The notes under the pieces: generated by a model | What the model was told of the DNA's origin: nothing | The model's input: only the letters and a program-made list of their open reading frames with translations | The model's database searches: none | Made by a program: the position numbers and the translations under genes | Shown here: one piece after another, positions 38,874 to 51,086 of the stretch | Numbering within the stretch: position 1 is the stretch's first letter | How the letters are laid out: every line of letters starts with the position of its first letter | NCBI GenBank assembly: GCA_029706075.1 | Contig: JAINUG010000039.1 | Coordinates: 3,724,001-3,788,000, forward strand | Reading direction: 5' to 3' | DNA from: Aldrovandia affinis | Taxonomy: Eukaryota > Chordata > Actinopteri > Notacanthiformes > Halosauridae | DNA length: 64,000 nucleotides

Positions 38874-38910
<37 letters not shown>
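38844..38910. repeat. (ATT)n/(AGT)n microsatellite inside Harbinger
   Basis: About 10 TTA units then about 13 AGT units. Confidence 0.95.
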
Positions 38911-38911
<1 letters not shown>

Positions 38912-39193
38912 TAGTTGTAGTAGATGTATTACCAGATTGAACACATTGCTTAGGCTATACGTAATGGTTTGCAATAAAGTTATTAATAAATTAAAACAAC
39001 ATAACTAGGCTCCTTGTGGAAAACAAAACAAAAACACACATTGGTTTTCCATAACTACCCCTATTAGCATAATTTACACATCCTTGAAGGAAATTTATTT
39101 AATATACATATTATGGTTCCACAAGTGTAAAACATTTAGGTCAATCTATAGGCTATAAAAGGTCCAATAATGCAGTGGTTAGCAAGAGGAAGA

Positions 39194-40092
39194 ATGGCAG
39201 CATTGGCACTTCTCAAAGATATCGCCAACCGCGCAATAAGAAGGGAACGAGTTATTAGAGATCGGGAAGACTTCTTTGTGCATGATAACGAATGGCTGAT
39301 AAGCAGGTACCGTTTGCCGAGAGCTACGCTATTAGAGCTTTGTGCCCAGATGGGCCTGAATTTACAGACGCACCAACTGCAACCAGGCCATACCCGTTGA
39401 GGTGCAATTGTTATCCGTCCTTGGGTTCCTGGCTACAGGAACATTCCAAAGAGAAATTGATGACCGGTCAGGCATATCCCAGCCATCGGTTAGTAGAATT
39501 ATGCCAGCTGTACTTCAAGGCATCATTCATTTGTCCCCTCAGTACATAAAGTTTCCTTACACTGCCGAAGAGCTGCAGAATGTGAAAGAGGATTTTGTGC
39601 GCACAACAGGATTCCCCAACGTCATAGGTGCAATAGATTGCACTCACGTTGCCATACGGGCATCCCATGCAAATGAGTATGTATATGTTAACAGGAAGAA
39701 TTATCACTCAATTAATGTGCAACTCATTTGCAATGCCCGTATGGCAATTCTAAACGCCGTTGCAAGATGGCCAGGGTCCACGCACGACTCCTTAATTGTG
39801 CATAATTGTAGTGTGGGGAATCATCTAGAGGCTGGAGCAGGCGGAGACGGTTGGCTTCTAGGTAAATCACTTTTTTCTTTGTACTTTGCAGATTTTTTGC
39901 TTTTTTAATGTGCATAAAATAATTATCTCTACACAATCAGGTGACAGAGGTTATCCTCTGAAACCATGGTTTCTCACCCCCATAGCGCACCCACAGACAG
40001 CCGAAGAAGCCCACTTTAACACGGCTCATGCCCGCGCACGGTCAGTAGTGGAGCGCACTATCGGAATGTTAAAGGGAAGGTGGCGGATCTAA
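39194..40092 (+). pseudogene. HARBI1-like Harbinger transposase, frameshifted and truncated
   Basis: The N-terminus MAALALLKDIANRAIRRERV leads into LPRATLLELCAQMG, then one frameshift near 39365-39395 moves the frame to VQLLSVLGFLATGTFQREI. The catalytic triad is visible: Asp in VIGAIDCTHVAI, Asp in RWPGSTHDS, Glu in ARSVVERTIG. A 79-bp intron (39862-39940, GTAAATC...CAATCAG) separates GWLLG from DRGYPLKPW, a position consistent with the family reading GWLLGDSGYPL. The protein ends at GRWRI, whereas relatives continue about 60 residues (LDRTGG and beyond), so the C-terminus is deleted. Such enzymes cut and paste elements together with a Myb-like partner; this copy should be dead because of the shift and truncation. 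Confidence 0.93.
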
Positions 40093-40502
40093 AACCATTC
40101 AGCTGCGCACAATTTCAAGATCATTTGTGATTTCGAGATTTCACATCTGGGGGAGTGGCGTACGCAAGTTGTTTTGTACATACGTTCGTTTTCTCTGAAT
40201 CACATGTACGGACATTTCAGAAATGATCTTAGATCAAATGTAGGATGGTTTCTACACAACTGTTTTATAAACGAGGCCCCAGGTTTGCATCTTCAACCAT
40301 GGCCCTGAATACCAGACCGCTGGCTGAGTGCATGCCACACGGACACGGAGATGAGCACGAGCTATCTGGAAGCCCCAGAACAACCACTTCAGTGAGAACC
40401 TGTGCAGGCCTGGAATAAAATCACATGGACCTGTGACGCTGTCCGTCATGCAGGTGCAACGAGAATCTGTGTCGTGGTGGAAAAAGGCTTAAGAGCTTAA
40501 AG

Positions 40503-40710
40503 CAGGAGTGTCCAATCTTGTCCGAGAAGGGCCGTTGTGGGCGCAGGCTTTCTGTTGCAGCCTGGCACTAAAACACCTGATTCCACTCATCAAGGTATTG
40601 ATTGAAGACCATGGTTAGTTGATGAGGTGAATCAGGTGATGTAGTGCAGGGCTACAAACAAAAGCCTGCACCCACACCGGCCCATCTCCGGATAAGACTG
40701 CACACCCCCG
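40503..40710. mobile_element. hAT-type MITE with perfect 8-bp target duplication
   Basis: Ends CAGGAGTGTCCAATC and, inverted, CGGGGGTGTGCAGTC. The flanks GCTTAAAG (40495-40502) and GCTTAAAG (40711-40718) are identical 8-bp duplications. Internal arms are also partly complementary. Non-coding. Confidence 0.92.
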
Positions 40711-40959
40711 GCTTAAAGGCTTTTATGTGCATACATGCACAGTATTTCAACTCAGAACGCACGTCCTTGAATCTGCAGTTTGCAGGATCCCACGTGGATC
40801 TCTTCAGCGCCTTCAGAGCCTCTGTCCACATCAAGCGCTTGGGAAATGCAGCTGATGTTTCAAAAAGTTTAAGAAAAACAGGAACAGCTAATAACCTATT
40901 TCTGCTCTCACTCCAGCCTTTGAAGGTGACTCCAGTGTCCCAGCGTTCGTTCTTTTCCA

Positions 40960-41620
40960 CATGAAACGGACTCTCCCGAGGCCGTTGTTTTCTTTAAATG
41001 GCAGTTTTATTGTCCTTTTAAATCCTTACCTCCTGTCGCCATAACCAAGCCAAATAAAAGAACCGAGAGCTGTCAAACGACCTCACATATCATTTATATT
41101 TGCAGGATATGATAATGCAACGATGGATCTGTGCACGAAGCCACGCATCGAAATAGCACCCATAGTGCACCTGCACACGCACTTAACGTACAAGGTAAAT
41201 ATTTATGCTAAATTGTTTTCGCGCGTCAACATTTTGGCAGAAAAATATTACAGATTATACAAAACCTCACCAATATAATCTCATAAAAATGAAAAAAATT
41301 AATTAAAAATGGATTAATTAAAAAACATTGCATTTTTGTTTTGTTCTTTTTTCAAATATTTTCTCAGTTTCGGCTATGCAAAACTCCCAATTGAGGTTGT
41401 TTAAATGCGTCACTGAAAAAAAGCAGAAGATGATCACACCGAACAGGGGCCACACTATCAGCAATGAGCTGTTTTACAAGAGCCCTTTACATTTTTATTG
41501 TACTACCTCCAGTGCTGTGGGGCAAAAAGACAGCTTTATGAATTATGTAATCAATTCAGCCAGCATTTACACCCAGACTGCCGGGCTATCATTTCAGCTT
41601 TCATACTACCGAAGTTAAAT
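40960..41620. promoter_or_regulatory. Candidate conserved non-coding elements
   Basis: Two repeat-poor parts: 40975-41180 (GGCAGTTTTATTGTCC, AGAGCTGTCAAACGACC) and 41440-41620 (CATTTTTATTGTACTACC, GAATTATGTAATCAATTCAG). The AT-rich stretch between them (41270-41350) is less distinctive. Role inferred. Confidence 0.37.
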
Positions 41621-43100
41621 CTTTTATAGCCATCATGAGAATTAAAAGGGACAAAAACAAGTAGAGGAAATTTCTGGAACCCCGTTTGGAATTGGTTCCC
41701 TGATCTTTTTTGTTGTCAGATCCAATGAGAAATGAAGCCAGTGAAAGAGAATTCTTGATACAGTAACACTGAATTATAGAGTGAAAAAAACACTTACTTT
41801 TTAAAGATTCCAGTCTTGTCATTTTCAATTTTCTGCTTTTTGGACATGCTTGTATTTCAGAACATCTATTCTGCATATCAATCCTAATTAAATAATCTGT
41901 GGCCACGAAGGAGGGAGGATGTTATTTTCATGATTTTATAATAAGCATCCAGGGTTACACATTTCCAAATGCATTTGTACAATTATCTATTCATCCTTGG
42001 GGTAAAAGTATTAATATGGTTAGGCAATAATTCTTAAAAAGGCGCAAAAAGAGCAAACCTATAAGTGCACACTTTTTAAACTGCGGCTTTGGGCGATTTG
42101 AGAAATTAATTAATTTCTGAAGAAAATCAATTTCCCAGCATGACCATATTATATATTGCCATGGAAAGGCCTGGATTCTTTCTACAATCAGGATCTCGCA
42201 TCTGCTCCTTCCAACCCCTGTCAGTAGCATTTAATATCCTAGTAAAAGCACCAGCTATTTCCCTCATAGTCCCACTCTCTACATATGCTCGAATGCACAG
42301 CTGGTGTCTTAGAAAACGCCAAAATACGAAGATCCAAATCAGAGTAACCCAAACGTACTCCTTCCATGTCTGTAAGAAGTCACATACTTACCTAGTTTAG
42401 TCCATATAGTAATTTGGTTTTAAATAAGTTGATACTGAAACACAGTGTTATTTAAATCCTACAGGCAGAACAACTAATACGCATCATCAAAAAGCAAGTG
42501 TGTGCTTTAGTTGCTCATATGATTGGAATAGTATGCTTATTTTATACTTATTAAATAGATAAGCATGCAAACAAACCTTGATCTATCTAATGGCTGTCAG
42601 TCATACTATGAAGCTTTGAAATTGTACATAAACATGACATAGAATACACAGACAGCTTTAATTCATCCCATTGAGAAAATGTGAAAATAAGATCAGGACT
42701 TCAATAGATTTCCAGTATATTTTCACAAACATAAATCTTCAAATACAAAACAAAGATGTACCAAACAATTAAGCTGCCCTTTCCACTGAACAAATGAGAC
42801 ATTAACAATTGCCTACAATATTAATGGCATGTTTCAAAATCAATTATTGTTTTCCATTATATTCTTTGTGTCCACACATAACATTTTCTGGCAAGTTATA
42901 AATGTTCTGCAGCTCTGATCACAGGTGGCTAATTCCATTCCAAAACAGCGCTCCATTGACTCGCTAATTAGTGTGAAATTCGCATTTATGGTTTTTAACA
43001 AATCAAATTTTTTGCCAATCAATGGGAACACCACAGATCATGAGATACAAGGAGGAGAATGATCATTTGATTTGTGTGAAGGTACTTGAATAAAATTTGG
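41621..43100. other. Intron, AT-rich, no gene seen
   Basis: No exon or mobile element could be supported. A TTAATTAATTTCTGAAGAAA patch lies near 42107. Confidence 0.55.
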
Positions 43101-43109
43101 ATTTTAACA

Positions 43110-43320
43110 AAAATATTCTTCCTCTCGCTCTTTCATCCAAATCAGGCATCTGTCACTTTAAGTCATTATCACCGTGGGATGCTATTATCCCTCTTGGATG
43201 CGGTTGCTGGGTGACGCGTATCTTAGCACCCACTCTGACTGGGAATGATTTGAAACCGATCCAAAGATTTCCCATGAGCACCTGTGAACACATTTATGCC
43301 TAGAAGAAAACAAACAAGCC
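43110..43320. promoter_or_regulatory. Candidate conserved element with RFX X-box
   Basis: Repeat-poor block containing GTCACTTTAAGTCATTATC, TGGGAATGATTTGAAACC and an X-box at 43203-43215. The combination suggests a genuine enhancer; not tested. Confidence 0.42.
43203..43215 (-). promoter_or_regulatory. RFX-type X-box
   Basis: On the minus strand GTCACC-C-AGCAAC fits the full X-box consensus GTNRCC-N(0-3)-RGYAAC with a 1-base spacer. RFX factors bind such sites (family knowledge). Confidence 0.55.
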
Positions 43321-43769
43321 ATGAAAGAACAGCACAAAAATAAGAGTTTATTCGACGGTGCAACAGCTAGACTCCCACTGAGTGCTAAACAAAACGACGA
43401 CAATTTGTGAGCTCTAGTCGTGTACCCTGTTGTATACTCTTGCTTGACAGAAACTGGTCATACCACTGGTCAATAAGGTGTAAATGTAAAAGTGCATTAA
43501 ATCAGAATGGTGTGGAGAACATTTCAAAAGGCATCTCATATACAGTATTTAGGAAGGACGGTGACGTTTCAATGGCGATACTTTAATTACCTAGCTCAGC
43601 CAAGAACTCGGTCATTTACCGTAATTTTATTCAATTTCACTTTTCAAATAACAACCAAATCATCGTGACACTGCCAGCTAAGACACCGCACAAAATTGAG
43701 AGCATGGAGAGCACACTTACCTATCAAGAAGAAATTCAGGGAGTCAATCAACATCTCCTGAGAATAACT

Positions 43770-44240
43770 TGATGGCACCATTTTGAATGGAGTCAAACAG
43801 GCACTCATTGAACAACAGAGCAGGCTAAATGCAACTATCATGACTGCAGTCTCAGATGCCCTTGCCAGCGTCTTAACTCCCCAGATCGTATCACTCAAGA
43901 CTGCAATCGATGAAGTAAATGAAAATGTGCAATGCGTTAATAGCGAACTGGAATAGCAGAATCCTGCGGTTAGCTGTCTACAGACAAGAGTAGACAATGT
44001 CCAACAAGCAGCTCACTGTGATCAGCTAAAGTTGAATAAGAAGCATGTACGACTGAGCAGCTATGGATTAAACTGGAAGACAGGAATCGCCAAAACAATC
44101 TTAGGTTGGTGGGTTTACGTGAGTCGGCAGAGGAAAATAACACCATCAGTTTCCTTCAGAAGAACCTGCCGAAGTGGATTCCAGCTCTGGCCGGCCGAGA
44201 CATCCCAATAGAAAGGACACACCTCATCTACCAAGGGTAA
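43770..44240 (+). pseudogene. L1-like ORF1 remnant
   Basis: The segment that reads NNLRLVGLRESAEENNTISF and then LPKWIPALAGRDIPIERTH resembles L1 ORF1 RNA-binding proteins (NNLR...G near the start of the RRM). Stops interrupt the coiled-coil region upstream, so no intact protein is possible. Confidence 0.7.
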
Positions 44241-45164
44241 GGTCGTGACTCCGTTTCCAGAACACACATTTTCTGTCTCCTCTGCTACACATACAGGCAA
44301 GCGATACAGAATGGAGCTAGGGTCTCACATCCCACCCACAACTAACACAGCCTGTGGTTCTTTGCTAACTACAACAAGGAGACCTCACACGACAGAAAGG
44401 TGATGTCCCAGTTTAGACGTCAGCTTCAAGCTACAGGATTGTAGCTACAACCTTTTTTTTTGATGCGCCCAGCCACTCTATAGTTAACTTACCAGGCAAG
44501 CAACTATAGCTAGGCTCACCAGAGGAGGCAGAAAAGTTAATGAAGTCATCCTACGAAAAGGCCCAGTGAACCCAATGGCAAATCCACCTCGATGGACAAC
44601 TCATTAATTAGCCTGTCATGAACACTACCTCCTCAGTTATGTTATTCCTACCGGATTCCCATTCCCCGAGTGAGGTAACGCTCGTTTGAGCTATATTTTG
44701 TTTATTCTCAAGATAATCAAACTCCTTTAACGTTGGCCAGAGACTAAAGCATTTGTAAATGTCTGTAAATGTTGCCTCCTTAAGGTATATTCCTCCTACT
44801 TTTTTTTTTTCTTTTTTGGGCTCGGAATGTTTTTGTCCCCATTTCATTACTTCAGCAATGGAAGGTCAATACATGCTAAGTTTAGTGAAAGCCTTGTTAC
44901 ATATAAGCCTAGTTTTTGGCGGAGGAAAATGTGTTGCCATAGAGCAGTCACGGTTCAGAGAAGTTTTACATTTCTGCAACCCAAGGGAGGGCTCGTCCAC
45001 TCCCAGCGGATTGCATTTTTGTACATAGTTTATCTGTTCCAATGTTGGCACACTGTTTTTGTTGCAGTTAAGAAGGTCATAAGTAACTCTTTGTATATTG
45101 TGGGAGGGTGGATCATTTCCGTGTCTCACTGCACTGCCACAACCAAGTACGAACACGGCTGAAA

Positions 45165-46480
45165 TTAATATTATGAGTTGGAACCTTAGAGGCTAATCTG
45201 ATAAAGCATACACGATGGTTTGAATTCCTGCACTGTAATCGTGTATCCATAGCTCTGATCCAAGAGTCTCATCTTAAATTGGGAGATGTGCCCCGCTTTC
45301 TGAATAAGCATTACAAGGTGATTGCCCATTTGTGTGCACAAACAAAATCTAAGGGCATTCTTATTGTGCAGAATAGAAAATGACCACTTCAGATCAATGC
45401 TTCAGGTGGTGATAACTAAGGACGTTTAGCCTATGTGCTGATTAGAATTCTTCATACTAAAATGATTCCCGTCTCTGTACATGCACCTAATGATTTCTAA
45501 AAAGACTTCTTACCAAATGTTTGTTAATCCAAACATTCCAGATCATCTTATTTTTTTAGGTGCTGGCATCAATACCCAGTCTTGGATCACTCTACGGGGA
45601 CTGCTGTCCATCCACAATATTATAGAAGAGGCCAACTCACTGATCTCAAAATTCCTATGGGATAATAAATGTGGTAAAATAAGACTATCCACATTACAAT
45701 GTCAAAAACCTCGGGAGGCCTAGCCGTAACAGACCTAGGACTGTACTATACCTCCTTTCAAAACAGAGCTGTAGATACATGGATGAACGGTAACTCAAGA
45801 GTTCCCTGGCATGCGATTGAAGCAGCTAGAGTTAAGCCTCAGATCTTCAAGATCTCCCCTACACTGGTATCGGACATAGGTTCACAGACGGCAAATTCGG
45901 TCAAATTATTGTAACCACTTTAAGGGTATGGAGGGCTGCCGAAAAAATTAAGGGCAGGTCCTGCAAATTCAACAAGTCTACTGCACTATGGCACAATTTT
46001 AACTTTTTGTCTGGGGGGCAGCCATTCATACACCCTCCCTGGAAAAATAGAGGGATATGTACAGTACCTTTGGGGAAATAGTCAGTGGCTCCAGTCTATG
46101 CACTGTCTTTGATGTAAAGAACAAGTTCATGCTCCCAGGCACATTGTTCTTTTTTATGTAAGCCTCAGGTCTGCCATGTGAGCATATGGGGTCCCCTGGG
46201 ACTCCCCAATCATTCCCCATCCTATGGCTGATTGGACTGAACCTAGACTCTCTGAACAGGGTATAGTTTCTCATATTTATAATACTCTTCTCTACAAATC
46301 GTGTAACCCACTATCCATAACTTCTAAATGGGATAGAGTTAGGATGGCTGGGATTCACCCCTAACTGGGAAAATATATGGCCCAATTTGGATATCACCTT
46401 GAATAATCTAGCTCACAGACTTATCAATTTTACATGTACTCATGGGGCTTACTCTACACCTCTCCTAAAATATAAAATGG
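45165..46480 (+). pseudogene. L1-like ORF2 remnant (endonuclease start and post-RT region)
   Basis: Endonuclease-type SWNLRG and IQESHL motifs are followed shortly by NSLISKFLWDN and GGLAVTDLGLYYTSFQNRAV, which belong after the reverse transcriptase in L1 ORF2. Catalytic RT motifs (such as FADD) are absent, so a large internal deletion is inferred near 45390-45480. Several stops and shifts follow. Confidence 0.8.
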
Positions 46481-47081
46481 TAGTAATGTGAGGGGCACTT
46501 TCTTACACGTTTTGTTGACTGAGTAGATACAAGCCAATTTTGGAACCAGGTAGTGTCCACATTGTCTGACTTGTTTGATGTCCCTGTAACCATGGACCCA
46601 TGTTTGTGCTTGCTTAATGATGATGGTCTCTGTAATTTTACAATTGCTCAAAAACAGATCATTTTTGCTGGCCTAACTGCAGCAAAGAAATGCATGCTTC
46701 ACCTCTGATTCAATTCAGATACACACATTGGTCAGACTATGGTTACTGTTTATTTTAATGCTATGGTCTCACTAGAAAGGACCATAGCAATTCTCAGTAA
46801 AGCTAAACCATCTACAGCGCAAGCATGTGATCAAATTGCACATACCGTCAGTGACTTACTTTAAAATGTATGCTTTGGTATCCAGCAGTCTCACTGCTGT
46901 TCAAGTTTTATGTGACCTCATATTCTCTTCTCCTCTTGTACTGTTTGAACTGGCCTTTTTACTGCTGGTTAGGTATTGCTATATGATTTAAACTGTGTGT
47001 AATGCCTTCATTGTGGTTACAAAGAAAAGCCAATAAAAAGTTGATCATAAAAAATATATACAGTATTAGGCATATCAGGTA

Positions 47082-47507
47082 CAGTTAGGTCCAGAATTAT
47101 TGTCCAAAATTGTAATTTTCCAACATGTGGAAAATATCTTTAGTTTATTAATGATTCAATGGAATTGGCCAAAACAACACATTTCTCAAATTATACAATT
47201 ATTTCCCAAAAAAAAGGTTTCACAATTATTGGCACCTCTGTTTGATAGATTTCACTTTCATTGGTTTCACTTAAAATAAACTTTAGGGGTGCCAAAAATG
47301 TTGACACCAATGTTTTTTTCAGAAAAAAAGTATTACTCTATAAAAAGAAAAGGAAAACTGAGAATAATTGTATTAGAAAAAAAAGTATATAGTTGCCCCA
47401 TATGTTTGAGCATAAAATATAGCTCATTATCTGTGTTGTTTATTTTATACAGCTTTTTTTTTGTTGCTCATTTTCATCAAGGGTGCCAATACTTCTGGAC
47501 CTGACTG
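47082..47507. mobile_element. Tc1/mariner-type MITE (426 bp)
   Basis: Left end CAGTTAGGTCCAGAA and right end TTCTGGACCTGACTG match at 14 of 15 bases. Left flank TA is present. The internal GGTGCCAAAAATGTTGACAC and GGGTGCCAATACTTCTGGAC fit Tc1-derived elements. It inserted just beyond the L1 tail and has no coding capacity. Confidence 0.85.
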
Positions 47508-47551
47508 CACATCAGGCAGAATGGCATCCACTGAAAATGATTTAAGGTAAT

Positions 47552-47625
47552 GTAACTGCCAAAATAAAGGAAACACCAACATAAAGTGTCTTAATACAGT
47601 GTTCGGCCACCACCACAAGCCACCA
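47552..47625 (+). mobile_element. Tc1 terminal fragment
   Basis: GTAACTGCCAAAATAAAGGA then AACACCAACATAAAGTG matches the ends of the elements at 20313 and 30231. Only one terminus remains, followed by a TA-rich stretch. Confidence 0.75.
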
Positions 47626-48520
47626 GATATATATATATAATAAAAAATATATATATACTAGAATATACCAGAATATCTGAGTCCAGTTATTTAATGCACT
47701 GCCCCTGTCTTCTAATATAATTTACAGAGTTTGAGTGCCACTAAGCAGCGAAAACACCATCCTGGTCCCCCAAGAAAAAAAGCCCAAATGAAAACAAATA
47801 ACTGGGATGTTGTTGTTCAGGGCCAGTTTCCTATCTCTTAGGAAAGGAAAGAGATCAGGCCTACAGTCATGTGACCCCTGCCCAGAAATGGGTGGACATT
47901 AGTCCTACAGATTGTGAGCTGCAGGCCAAAAATCTCATCATAAAGTAGGAAAGCAGTTGTCTCCCATGTGGGTCTTTGACAAAATTATTTTATGTGTGAG
48001 GAAACCTGTAGAGCACATCCCAACAGGGCAATACCCACATTAAATTAAACAAATAAACAATGACATAATTTCCTTCCTAAATGCAATGGTAAACAATGCT
48101 GTCCTGTGAAACTGTGAAACTGGGTGATCTGTTCTACTGTAGGCAGGCTAAACAGTCATCAAAAGAATGTTTCAATGCATCTGATAAACTATTTTCAACT
48201 GTCTAGAGACAAACAAGGTTATTGACATGCACAGTGACAAAAGTAAGTAAAAATATGAAACGTTGTCGTGATCTGAAAGCAGCAACAACAAACAAAGCGC
48301 ACAATGCAATGTACAAAAAAATGTATTTTGCAACTTCAGCTGAAATTCCTTCACTGCAATTCAGTGGCGCGCTTCCGTGTGTAAAATCTGCAATAATACA
48401 TACTATTGACCGAATACAGTATGCATACACTAGAATTACAACGTATGAACTGAACTTAATTTACGCAGCACTTAAATACAAATGTGCGCATGATTGAGGG
48501 TTCAATACTGTCTAAATGGT
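47626..48520. other. Intron, no gene seen
   Basis: AT-rich with short TA runs at 47627-47656. Overlapping frames on both strands at 48200-48500 match nothing known. Confidence 0.55.
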
Positions 48521-48529
48521 AGCCACTGC

Positions 48530-48960
48530 CTCTCTGCTTGGCATTGAGTAATAAAAGTGATGGATTGGAGGTAATGGGCCCTGCAACGGAGCGCTGTCCA
48601 ATCCGGAGGCCCTCTTTCCATACCGCCGATATCTGCGTACGCTCCGACCCAATGAGCCACTCAGCTCAGACACGGATCCTTACTCGCCACTTACAATGCA
48701 CAATCAATGCCTTCATGATGCTAATACAGCGGTGATGTAATCCCGTGCGTACGGACAGCGGCCACTGTGAAAGTGATTGATTCCAGTGACAGTCAGGTGC
48801 TTTCAAAGCCAATTACAGGCCTCCCTGCGCACCGCTAATGGCCGAACACTCCGCTGCCATTACCTCAACCTGCAGCGCTGCATTACACCATAACCAGGTC
48901 ACTGGACTTTCGTACCCCACATCTTGGATATTAAAACCCTAGCGCTCACTTGTACGCCTT
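48530..48960. promoter_or_regulatory. Promoter-proximal candidate conserved element
   Basis: About 2.5 kb inside intron 1 from exon 1. It is repeat-poor and GC-balanced, with GCCAATTACAGGCC, CACCGCTAATGGCC, GCCATTACCTCAACCTGCAG and CATTACACCATAACC. One of the most CNE-like blocks in the window. Function inferred. Confidence 0.45.
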
Positions 48961-49287
48961 GTAAAATATGAGACGGTCCCCCTCCCACCACGCCCCCCCA
49001 TCACCGGTGGTGACGAATAGTCTGCGCTTCATGACTGCCTGGTGGGTCATTCTGACATTCCTTTGTGTCACGGACCACAGCAGTGGAAAAAGATGCGAGA
49101 CACCCGCACCTACTTGTGTAACGCCATCAGCTCGCATTTGGCTGGTCACCTACTAAACTGGTTATGTTATTTATGTTTTGATTTCTGTGACAGATAATTG
49201 GAAAACAGTCTGATCTACGATAGGGGCAATAAGACAAGCTCTGACTGTGATATTCACGGTCTGAAAACTACAGCCTTGGATAACTCA

Positions 49288-49288
<1 letters not shown>
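48961..49288. other. Intron, no gene seen
   Basis: Unique sequence with CACGGACC and CACCCGCACC patches. Nothing could be supported. Confidence 0.5.

Positions 49289-49336
<48 letters not shown>
49289..49336. repeat. (TA)24 microsatellite
   Basis: Uninterrupted TA run. Tyrosine/isoleucine frames over it are artefacts. Confidence 0.97.
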
Positions 49337-49337
<1 letters not shown>

Positions 49338-51080
49338 CATAATGCTGACAGGAAATTTAATTTTTGTTTCTTTGTTTGCTTGTTTAGAAAAACCATCATT
49401 ACACCTGTAACAGGATGTGCTACTTGTTTGATGTTTGCTCGGACACTCAAACTGATCCCCTGGTAAACTTGTGTGAACAGCACAAAGGAAAGCTCCTAAA
49501 TCACAGCCACAGTGTGTGTTTGCAGACAGCGGTAATCTCAACCGGCTCATTTGCAAGGACAACATGGCCTGCGAATATGCTGCATCATGGAAATGACAGT
49601 GGCTGTTTCACTCGGTTAAAAAATGAAAGGGAACAGAAAGTGTGCAGCTTGAAGAAAATGTACAAATGTATCTGTCACCGTCGAAAAAAGTCTACATCCC
49701 AAGTCCTTGGCTTCATTTGTAATTCAGTTACAAACTAATGGCATGACGCTTTGCATGAAATGCACAAGTCAGTATTTTAAATATTCTGCTTGCACACTCG
49801 TTTCTTTATAGCTGTTTGAATTATTATATATATCCAATAGTGTGTTTACTAAAGCTAATTAACTATATGTATATGTATATGTATATATATATATGCATAT
49901 ACATGCACACACATATATGTATTCAAAATACTAGTCAATTATCACAGCTAATCAGAATAATGCTTACATGTCCATGTAAATATTATTCAAAGTAAGAGTA
50001 TGTTTACAATATCTTAATTGTTATATTGCTAAAAAAAAGTATGTACACATTGATCGAGGGTGTGAATGTTGACTCAACACCAATAAATGAAGTCACTTTA
50101 TTTAGCCTACTATGTAAGCCAACTGTAGGTCAGTTCAGGGCCTGATCAAAAGTAAGAGGGTGCTCGGTTAAATAACGCAAGCATCACTTTCAGGCGTAAC
50201 ATCTTCACTACTCCCACAGAAAAACATATTCACCCATTGTGTGTATGAGTTTTGGGTTACAGTTTCTTAAAGCTTCAAACATTATACACAAAAATATTCT
50301 CTAAATATACAAACCACAACCCAATGTGAGTTATATTTCAATATTTGGACACTGTCTTATTACATAAGTTGGAACAGCCACCACTTCAAAGCCGCCAAAA
50401 CCGAATGGAAATACAGTTGTAATTATGTATTTTTTTTTTTATTTACCGCAGCCCCCGATATAAAAAGGCTAATTTCCAAATACATTTTATGTCAAATAAA
50501 AATTGAACAATGATATCCCACTTGTTGAATTATAAAAGTTTACAGCTGTAGCCTGTTATCTCTTAAAAACATATCGACTAGCAATAATGGATTTACGTCA
50601 TTTCGGGAATTCAAAGATTCAGAAATTGCATAATGATGAATTTTTGAAGCAATGCCTTAAAACTGCAAGGAATTGAGCCATCAACGACCCGACACATCCA
50701 ATCATACAATGTGACCGGATGCGTTCTCTTTCCTTCTTTTTTTCGTTTGTATAGTTTTAGACCCTGACCCAACGCAATTATGGTCTAGTTTTCTTAGCAT
50801 ATACATAAATACAAAATACAAATACAAAATAAAAGGAACAACATTTTATCCGTATGAGTACAATAGAAAAAACAGATATAGGTTAACATTGTAAAAATTA
50901 AATAGATAACATGTTGCATTGCAACGGTACTAGTATTTTTACAAACTGCTTTTACTGTACTCACAACCCAAGTTAGACAGCTAACCAGTGAAACTTTAAT
51001 AAAAGCCTGTTTCTTTGACGGCTTAGATGGCATACCCACCTTAAATAACACATTAAAAACGACTTGCAGGACTGCTGTGT
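49337..51080. other. Intron next to exon 1, no gene seen
   Basis: A TATG/TA repeat lies at 49862-49916. The part 49410-49740 is repeat-poor and may be regulatory; the rest is AT-rich. Confidence 0.55.
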
Positions 51081-51086
51081 CGACGC

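Larger units (their letters stand above)
38660..40279 (+). mobile_element. PIF/Harbinger DNA transposon (1620 bp)
   Basis: Terminal inverted repeats GGGCCTCATTTATAAAAC (38660-38677) and GTTTTATAAACGAGGCCC (40262-40279) match at 17 of 18 bases. The 3-bp target duplication CAG is intact on both sides (38657-38659 and 40280-40282), as expected for Harbinger. It carries a HARBI1-like transposase with a short intron but no recognisable Myb-like second ORF, and an ATT/AGT microsatellite sits at 38844-38910. Confidence 0.95.
43680..47056 (+). mobile_element. L1-like LINE, internally deleted and decayed
   Basis: Order along the plus strand: ORF1-like coiled-coil and NNLRLVGLRESAEENN-type sequence (about 43800-44220), ORF2 endonuclease start (IMSWNLRG, LIQESHLKLGD at about 45165-45300), then the post-RT region (SLISKFLWDNKCGKIRLSTL at about 45640-45700) and the C-terminal part to about 46480. 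The 3' end is GCCAATAAAAAGTTGATCAT followed by A-rich sequence (47027-47056). The reverse transcriptase core is missing. Confidence 0.85.
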
